Assembly (NCBI GenBank): GCA_023461495.1
Contig: JAEYLA010000181.1
Location: 1 to 18,666 of the forward strand
From: Bacillota bacterium
GTDB lineage: Bacteria; Bacillota; Clostridia; Christensenellales; CAG-138
Reading direction: 5' to 3'
DNA length: 18,666 nt
Part shown: in pieces, positions 14,097 to 18,666 of the stretch
Layout of the letters: every line of letters starts with the position of its first letter
Numbering within the stretch: the stretch's first letter is position 1
Program-made: the position numbers and the translations under genes
Notes under the pieces: model-generated
Seen by the model: only the letters and a program-made list of their open reading frames with translations
Database searches by the model: none
What the model was told of the DNA's origin: nothing

Positions 14097-15587
14097 TTGC
14101 CGGATTACATACTGGAACTCAAAAACATTGGCAAAACATTCTCCGGTGTCAGTGTTTTACGGGATATCAACATCCAGTTCAAGAAGGGCGAAGTGCATGC
14201 CCTCCTGGGCGAAAATGGCGCCGGAAAATCTACGCTGATCAAAATCATGAGCGGATACCACCTGCCCGATAAGGGCGGCGAATTGTATGTCGACGGGAAG
14301 CCTGTATCGTTCAAGCGTCCGAAAGATGCAATGGATGCCCATATCCATACCATCTATCAGGAACTGACATTGTGCCCGGATATGACGGTCGCCGAGAATA
14401 TTGTGATTGACAAGCAGAACTGGTATCCCGGCGTGATGCAGAACCAGAAAAAATACTATGAGCTGGCAAAGCAGGCAATGCAGCGTCTTGGGCAGGATAT
14501 CGATCCGAATGCAATGGTGCGTTCTCTTTCCATAGCGCAGCAGCAGGTAGTGGAGATCGCAAAAGCAATCACTGCCGACGCAAAGGTGATCCTGATGGAT
14601 GAACCGACATCGTCCATTTCTCAGAAGGATTCCGAGTGTCTGCTGGATATCGTGCGGAACCTGCGCGACAGCGGCGTTACAATCATTTACATCTCGCACC
14701 GCCTGCATGAAATCAGCGAAATCGCGGACCGCATCACCGTATTGAGAGACGGCAATTATGTGGGCACGGTGGAGCAGAAGGACATTACGAGCCAACAGCT
14801 CATTAACATGATGGTGGGCCGTGAGATGAATAGCATCTACCCGAAAAAGAATGTGCAGTTCGGCGAGGTGGTGCTCAAGGTGGAGAAGCTCACCACAGAT
14901 GTGTTCAAGGACGTATCGTTCGAGGTGCGCAAGGGGGAGATCTTCGGCATTGGCGGGCTGGTAGGCGCCAAGCGCACCGAAATACTCGAGACGTTGTTCG
15001 GGCTGCGCCCGGTTGTAAGCGGAAAGATATCCCTGTATGGGGAGGAATATATACCGCGTACGCCAAAGCAGGCGATCGAGAAAGGGATGGCCTTTATCAC
15101 TGAAGACCGCAAAAAATCCGGCCTTGTGCTCTGCCTTTCGGTCAATGAAAACATCAACATGGTGAACGCCGGAAGACTTTCCAAATATGGCGTACTCAAC
15201 GGCCGACGCTTTCAGGAAATTTCAGAAAAATACAAGGGCGCGTTTAACATCCGGCTGGCAACGCTCAAGCAGGCGGCCCAAACGCTTTCGGGCGGCAACC
15301 AGCAAAAGGTGGTGCTGGCCAAATGGATGGAAATGAAGCCGCAGATCGTACTCTTCGACGAACCTACGCGCGGCATCGATATTGGCGCAAAAACTGAGAT
15401 TTACAACATTATGAGTGAGCTCGCGGAGCAGGGCGTTGCGATTGTAATGGTTTCCTCGGAATTGCCCGAGCTCATCAGTGTGACGGACCAGGTTCTTGTG
15501 ATGTGTGAAGGGAAAATGGCCTGCGTGATAGACCGTGAGCTGGCCACGCAGGAGCACATCATGGCATATGCCGCCGCGCAGTTATAA
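14097..15587 (+). CDS. Sugar ABC transporter ATP-binding protein (RbsA/MglA-type, two ABC domains)
   Basis: The 496-residue protein contains two fused nucleotide-binding domains, the layout of ribose/galactose-type importers (CUT2). The first has Walker A GENGAGKST (residues 38-46), signature LSIAQQQVVE (about 143) and Walker B VILMDEPTSS (about 165). The second has a degenerate Walker A (GGLVGAKRTE, near 286), as usual in this family, with signature LSGGNQQKVV (about 396) and Walker B IVLFDEPTRG (about 417). The start is TTG 14097, 8 bases after AGGAGG; the GTG at 14088 lies within the ribosome site. It energises uptake of the sugar through the permease and binding lipoprotein encoded next. 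Ligand is unknown, but CUT2 importers carry monosaccharides, AI-2, polyols and similar small molecules. Confidence 0.96.
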   Translation: MPDYILELKNIGKTFSGVSVLRDINIQFKKGEVHALLGENGAGKSTLIKIMSGYHLPDKGGELYVDGKPVSFKRPKDAMDAHIHTIYQELTLCPDMTVAENIVIDKQNWYPGVMQNQKKYYELAKQAMQRLGQDIDPNAMVRSLSIAQQQVVEIAKAITADAKVILMDEPTSSISQKDSECLLDIVRNLRDSGVTIIYISHRLHEISEIADRITVLRDGNYVGTVEQKDITSQQLINMMVGREMNSIYPKKNVQFGEVVLKVEKLTTDVFKDVSFEVRKGEIFGIGGLVGAKRTEILETLFGLRPVVSGKISLYGEEYIPRTPKQAIEKGMAFITEDRKKSGLVLCLSVNENINMVNAGRLSKYGVLNGRRFQEISEKYKGAFNIRLATLKQAAQTLSGGNQQKVVLAKWMEMKPQIVLFDEPTRGIDIGAKTEIYNIMSELAEQGVAIVMVSSELPELISVTDQVLVMCEGKMACVIDRELATQEHIMAYAAAQL

Positions 15588-15603
15588 AAAGGAGTAAAAA
15601 AGC

Positions 15604-16572
15604 ATGCTGGACAGAAAACAAAGCATCGGACAAACGCTGATTAAGTTTCGCACCATACTGATATTGATTGCGCTCGCAGCCATATTTACCGCGCTCAAGC
15701 CGATCTTCCTGCACCCCACAAACCTTTTGAATATGATGAAGCGCATGAGTTATGTGGCCATCACCGCTTATGGCATGACGTTCATCATAACGCTTTCGGC
15801 CCTGGATATCTCCGGCGGCTCCATCGCCGCGCTGGTAGGCGTTTGCCTTGCGTTTTTGCTCAACAAGGGGATAGCGCTTGTCATTGGCTTGCCCGGCGTC
15901 ATCCTTCTCGCTCTTTTGCTGGGGTATATCAATGGTTTCATTACCGTAAAAGGGAAAATAGCGCCATTTCTTGTCACACTGTCCACCATGAATATCTACC
16001 GGGGCATTGCGCTGACGTTGACCGCGGGGCGTACCGTCTCCATCAAAAATCAAGGATTTACGGATTTCTTTGGAAACGGATCTCTGCTCGGCGTTATTCC
16101 AATGCCGCTGATTCTGATGATCCTGCTCTTTATCCTCTGTTGGTTTTTGTACCATAAGACCAAGTTCGGCTTCTATTGCCGCTGCATTGGCGGCAATGAG
16201 GAAGCGGCAAAGGTAGCGGGCATCGATGTAGACAAGATCAAACTGATGTCCTACACGTTTAACGGATTTCTTGCTTGTTTCGCGGGGCTGATCCTGTCCG
16301 CGCTGATGAATGCCGGGATACCCGATATCGGCTCCGACCTCTCGATGGACGCCATCGCCGCGGTCGTGCTGGGCGGCACCGCAATTGCCGGGGGTCTGGG
16401 CACCATGTGGGGCACCGTCGGCGGTACGTTTATTATAGCAATCCTGAATACCGGCCTTTCCCTGCTGGGCGCACAATCCCAGGTGCAGATATTGGTCAAG
16501 GGGATTGTGATCATACTCGCGGTTTTGATGGACAACGCGTTTAAAGCGCGCACGGTGGTTGTGAAAAAATGA
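15604..16572 (+). CDS. Sugar ABC transporter permease (RbsC-type, BPD_transp_2)
   Basis: A 322-residue polytopic membrane protein with repeated hydrophobic stretches, probably 8-10 helices, starting near residue 18 (TILILIALAAIFTAL). It carries the two family signatures: ITLSALDISGGSIAALVG in the first half (canonical GIDLSVGS) and AVVLGGTAIAGGLGTMWGTVGG in the second. Permeases of this type form the dimeric channel that receives ligand from the binding protein. GGAG lies 9 bases before the ATG, and the gene begins 16 bases after the ATPase stop, so it is the same transcript. Nothing in the sequence suggests truncation. Confidence 0.95.
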   Translation: MLDRKQSIGQTLIKFRTILILIALAAIFTALKPIFLHPTNLLNMMKRMSYVAITAYGMTFIITLSALDISGGSIAALVGVCLAFLLNKGIALVIGLPGVILLALLLGYINGFITVKGKIAPFLVTLSTMNIYRGIALTLTAGRTVSIKNQGFTDFFGNGSLLGVIPMPLILMILLFILCWFLYHKTKFGFYCRCIGGNEEAAKVAGIDVDKIKLMSYTFNGFLACFAGLILSALMNAGIPDIGSDLSMDAIAAVVLGGTAIAGGLGTMWGTVGGTFIIAILNTGLSLLGAQSQVQILVKGIVIILAVLMDNAFKARTVVVKK

Positions 16573-16624
16573 TTTGGCCAACGGATGGTCAAAGGAAATA
16601 AAAGAAGGAGAGGAAACAGAAAAC

Positions 16625-17848
16625 ATGAGAAAAATGCTAGCTTTGGTTCTGTGCCTGCTGATGGCCGCAAGCGTGGTTGCATGCGCCGCCCAACCCCCTG
16701 TAAGCAATACGGAAGCGCCTTCCGCTCCCACCACAGCCCCGGAACAGCCCACCTCGGCGCCTGCGCCGTCTGACGGCCCGAAGGGAAATCCCAACGTAGC
16801 CGATTTTACCTATGTCGAGCCGGCGGGCAGCACATTTGATGTGAGCAAGTACTACAACGACCTGGGGGTAGAGTGCGATTTTACACTGCGCGCGACAGGC
16901 GGCACGGTAAATGTGCCCGATGTGGCGAGCACGATGCCCAAAGCGAACAAACCCTATAAGATCGGCTTCTCGGTCTACTATACGGTAGACGAAGTGGGGG
17001 CCATGCTGCTCGATACCATGAAGACATACGCGCAGATCTGCGGCGTGGAACTGCTGGTAAACGATGCGAATTATGATCAGAATGCGCAGAACCAGGCTGT
17101 AGAGCAATGGATCCTTGAGGGGATTGACGGCGCGATCATCGCCCCTTGCGACTTTACCGGCGTCAAGGGCGCGCTTGATGCGCTCAAGGCGGCAAATATT
17201 CCTGTTGTTACGCTCAACCCGGCGCTTGCGGGAGAAGCGGATGCCGTCGTGATGTCTGAGTGCATGGAGCAGGGCGCTATGGCGGCACAGCTGCTCATCG
17301 ATCACCTCAAGGCAAACAATTCCCCGATGGAAGGCGTCATCGTCTATCAGACACTGCCGTTTGTACATCCCAACGCCGCTACCCGCGCAAAAGGCTTTAA
17401 GGATGCATTCGCCCAATATCCCGGCATCGAAATTGTGGAACTCACCGGTATAGCGCCAGAAGAGCATTACACCGCGTTTGAGGGGGCCATGATGAATTAC
17501 GGCGATAAGCTCATAGGAGCCTTCGGCCTCTATGCCTCGGCCACCATCGGCATGATGAATGCCAAAAAAGCGGCAAACAGCAGCGTACCAATCACCTCTA
17601 TTGATAACGACAAAGTCATACTTGAGGGCATCTACAACGGCGATCTGCTGGGCTCGTGCTGCTATAGCTCCACCTCGCCCGCGATCTGGTGCATGAACCA
17701 GATGGTGAACAAGCTCAACGGAGAAGAAATTCCCAGCGCCATCTTTTATCCGAACACCAATGTAACCAAGGCAAATGTGGAAGAGATGTTCGAGTTCTAC
17801 TACAACGGGAAGACCCTTGCAGACTACATCGCCGGCGCAGCCAGCTAA
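16625..17848 (+). CDS. Sugar ABC transporter substrate-binding lipoprotein (RbsB-like, Peripla_BP_4)
   Basis: The 407-residue product opens with a signal peptide MRKMLALVLCLLMAASVVAC; the lipobox ends at Cys20, which would be lipidated and anchored to the outer face of the membrane. A Pro/Thr/Ala-rich linker (residues about 21-55) leads to an inserted segment and then, from about residue 95, a type I periplasmic-binding fold: YKIGFSVYYTVDE, GVELLVNDANYDQNAQNQAV, WILEGIDGAIIAPCD, AANIPVVTLNP and ITSIDNDKVILEGIYNG. The ATG 16625 start gives a clean signal peptide; the frame is open further upstream to 16574 but that would bury it. It follows the permease by 52 bases. Ligand is unknown. The anchoring style supports a Gram-positive-like host. 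Confidence 0.94.
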   Translation: MRKMLALVLCLLMAASVVACAAQPPVSNTEAPSAPTTAPEQPTSAPAPSDGPKGNPNVADFTYVEPAGSTFDVSKYYNDLGVECDFTLRATGGTVNVPDVASTMPKANKPYKIGFSVYYTVDEVGAMLLDTMKTYAQICGVELLVNDANYDQNAQNQAVEQWILEGIDGAIIAPCDFTGVKGALDALKAANIPVVTLNPALAGEADAVVMSECMEQGAMAAQLLIDHLKANNSPMEGVIVYQTLPFVHPNAATRAKGFKDAFAQYPGIEIVELTGIAPEEHYTAFEGAMMNYGDKLIGAFGLYASATIGMMNAKKAANSSVPITSIDNDKVILEGIYNGDLLGSCCYSSTSPAIWCMNQMVNKLNGEEIPSAIFYPNTNVTKANVEEMFEFYYNGKTLADYIAGAAS

Positions 17849-17863
17849 CACATTTTGAGCAAA

Positions 17864-17886
17864 GGCGGGGTAGATTCTGCCCCGCC
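17864..17886 (+). terminator. GC-rich hairpin after the binding-protein gene
   Basis: GGCGGGG (17864-17870) pairs with CCCCGCC (17880-17886) over a 9-base loop, 15 bases after the stop of the lipoprotein gene. The following bases are AAATATATG rather than a T-run, so full intrinsic termination is doubtful. A hairpin at this spot commonly protects the abundant binding-protein message and reduces read-through. Confidence 0.5.
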
Positions 17887-17915
17887 AAATATATGCTACA
17901 GGAGAGAAATCAGCC

Positions 17916-18590
17916 ATGAAGAACATCCCGGAACTCATCGTTATGCTCACGCACAATGACAGGACGGTGGAAAACGCCATCGAGATTTTTGAATCCGCCA
18001 AGGATGCTCCGGCAACCTATTGGGGATTCAAGGAGGTTGGGCTGCCGGAAGACCAGATGAAGATCCTGGTCGGCAAAATGAAAGCGGCGGGCAAGGTCAC
18101 CTGCCTTGAGGTTGTGGCATATACGGAAGAGGATTGTCTGGAGGGCGCTAAGATTGGCGTGCGCTGCGGCTTTGACATTTTGATGGGTACCCTGTACTTT
18201 GATTCGGTCAAAGCGGTTGCGGATCAGGCCGGTATGAAATATATGCCGTTCGTCGGAAAAATATCCGGGCGTCCGAGCGTGCTGGATGGTACAATTGAGG
18301 GTATGATCGCGGAGGCCAACGGCCTGGTCGAAGAAAAAGGCGTGGTAGGTTTTGATCTTCTCGGATATCGGTTTACCGGAGATGCGATAAAACTCAACAG
18401 CGAGTTCGTAAAGAACGTGAAGGCGCCCGTTTGCCTGGCGGGCAGTGTCGCAAGCTTCCAGCGGCTGGACGAGGTAAAGGCGACCGGCGCATGGGCGTAT
18501 ACCATTGGCGGCGCATTCTTTGACAAGAAGTTCGCAGATGCCTCTTTTGGCAATCAGATCAAAATTGTTGTGGACTATATGAACAGATAG
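17916..18590 (+). CDS. TIM-barrel-like protein of unknown function next to sugar uptake genes
   Basis: I do not recognise a named family for this 224-residue soluble protein. Its alternating strand/helix pattern ending in APVCLAGSVASFQRLDEVKA and GAWAYTIGGAFFDKKF resembles phosphate-binding beta/alpha barrels (ribulose-phosphate-binding and NanE/KDPG-aldolase-like folds), where the last two loops hold a phosphate group. Other conserved-looking pieces are YWGFKEVGLPEDQ, CLEVVAYTEEDCLEG, GFDILMGTLYFD and PFVGKISGRPSVLDG. AGGAG lies 11 bases before the ATG. It sits between the binding protein and a PIG-L deacetylase, so an isomerase, epimerase or aldolase acting on an imported sugar phosphate is plausible. 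No signal peptide or encapsulation peptide is visible. Confidence 0.75.
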   Translation: MKNIPELIVMLTHNDRTVENAIEIFESAKDAPATYWGFKEVGLPEDQMKILVGKMKAAGKVTCLEVVAYTEEDCLEGAKIGVRCGFDILMGTLYFDSVKAVADQAGMKYMPFVGKISGRPSVLDGTIEGMIAEANGLVEEKGVVGFDLLGYRFTGDAIKLNSEFVKNVKAPVCLAGSVASFQRLDEVKATGAWAYTIGGAFFDKKFADASFGNQIKIVVDYMNR

Positions 18591-18613
18591 CAGCTCAAAG
18601 AAGGAGGACACTT

Positions 18614-18666
18614 ATGAGAGTATTGGCTTTTGGAGCGCATCCCGACGATATCGAATTCCGTATGGC
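18614..18666 (+). CDS. PIG-L family (LmbE-like) deacetylase, N-terminus only
   Basis: The first 17 codons before the right edge encode MRVLAFGAHPDDIEFRM. AHPDD is the metal-binding signature of PIG-L/LmbE zinc deacetylases, which remove acetyl groups from N-acetylglucosamine-type sugars and related conjugates. AGGAGG lies 6 bases before the ATG, and the gene starts 23 bases after the barrel gene, so it probably belongs to the same operon. Most of the protein lies outside the window. An Arg where a Gly is usual after the 'IEF' piece is a small oddity. Confidence 0.85.
   Translation, partial: MRVLAFGAHPDDIEFRM

Noticed and set aside
15559..16794. 411-codon minus-strand frame opposite the permease gene
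   Set aside because: The plus strand encodes an obvious permease with membrane helices and family signatures; the antisense product is Gln/Asp/Arg-rich and unlike any family.
16637..18001. Long minus-strand open frame (454 codons) opposite the binding-protein gene
   Set aside because: It is the antisense shadow of a clear solute-binding lipoprotein in GC-biased codons, spans a gene boundary and shows no family signature.
1..18666. CRISPR arrays, tRNA, rRNA, insertion sequences, prophage genes
   Set aside because: No regularly spaced repeats, cloverleaf-like sequences, transposase or phage-type reading frames were seen on either strand.

Overview
The window reads as part of a Bacillota (probably Clostridia) chromosome. 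It is moderately GC-rich, has strong AGGAGG-type ribosome binding sites with several GTG and TTG starts, is tightly packed on one strand, and encodes a lipoprotein-type solute-binding protein. Taxonomy is inferred from style only; no rRNA or tRNA is present.

Layout: the left edge (1-710, minus strand) is a Cof-type HAD phosphatase cut by the window. A 353-base divergent spacer follows, ending in an AT-rich promoter region with a 21-base-spaced direct repeat. From 1064 to 8335 on the plus strand lies a bacterial microcompartment (BMC) gene set: phosphotransacylase PduL, an unassigned BMC-associated protein, a pentamer shell protein with a long tail, a CoA-acylating aldehyde dehydrogenase, a PduS-like flavo-iron-sulfur protein, a PduT-like tandem-domain shell protein, two further pentamer proteins, two closely related hexamer proteins, and a DeoC-family protein with an encapsulation-peptide-like N-terminus. 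From 8373 to 13864 come a GntR/UTRA regulator, a zinc alcohol/polyol dehydrogenase, a D-2-hydroxyacid dehydrogenase, a class II aldolase-family protein and an FGGY sugar kinase. From 14097 to 17848 lies a ribose-type ABC importer (ATPase, permease, binding lipoprotein). The window ends with an unassigned TIM-barrel-like protein and the start of a PIG-L deacetylase.

Working model (inference): a sugar or polyol, possibly N-acetylated or conjugated, is imported by the ABC system. It is oxidised and phosphorylated by the dehydrogenases and kinase and cleaved by an aldolase. The short aldehyde released is handled inside the compartment by the aldehyde dehydrogenase (acyl-CoA) and PduL (acyl-phosphate, hence ATP). 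PduS/PduT would move electrons to regenerate cofactor. No B12-dependent diol dehydratase, ethanolamine lyase, glycyl radical enzyme or iron alcohol dehydrogenase is visible, so this is not a standard Pdu, Eut or GRM locus. It resembles the sugar-phosphate or aldolase class of BMC.

The most striking point is that both aldolase-family proteins are catalytically unorthodox by eye alignment. The DeoC-like protein lacks all three canonical catalytic residues, and the class II aldolase keeps its three metal histidines but has Ser where the catalytic Asp should be. The reaction that feeds the compartment is therefore open.
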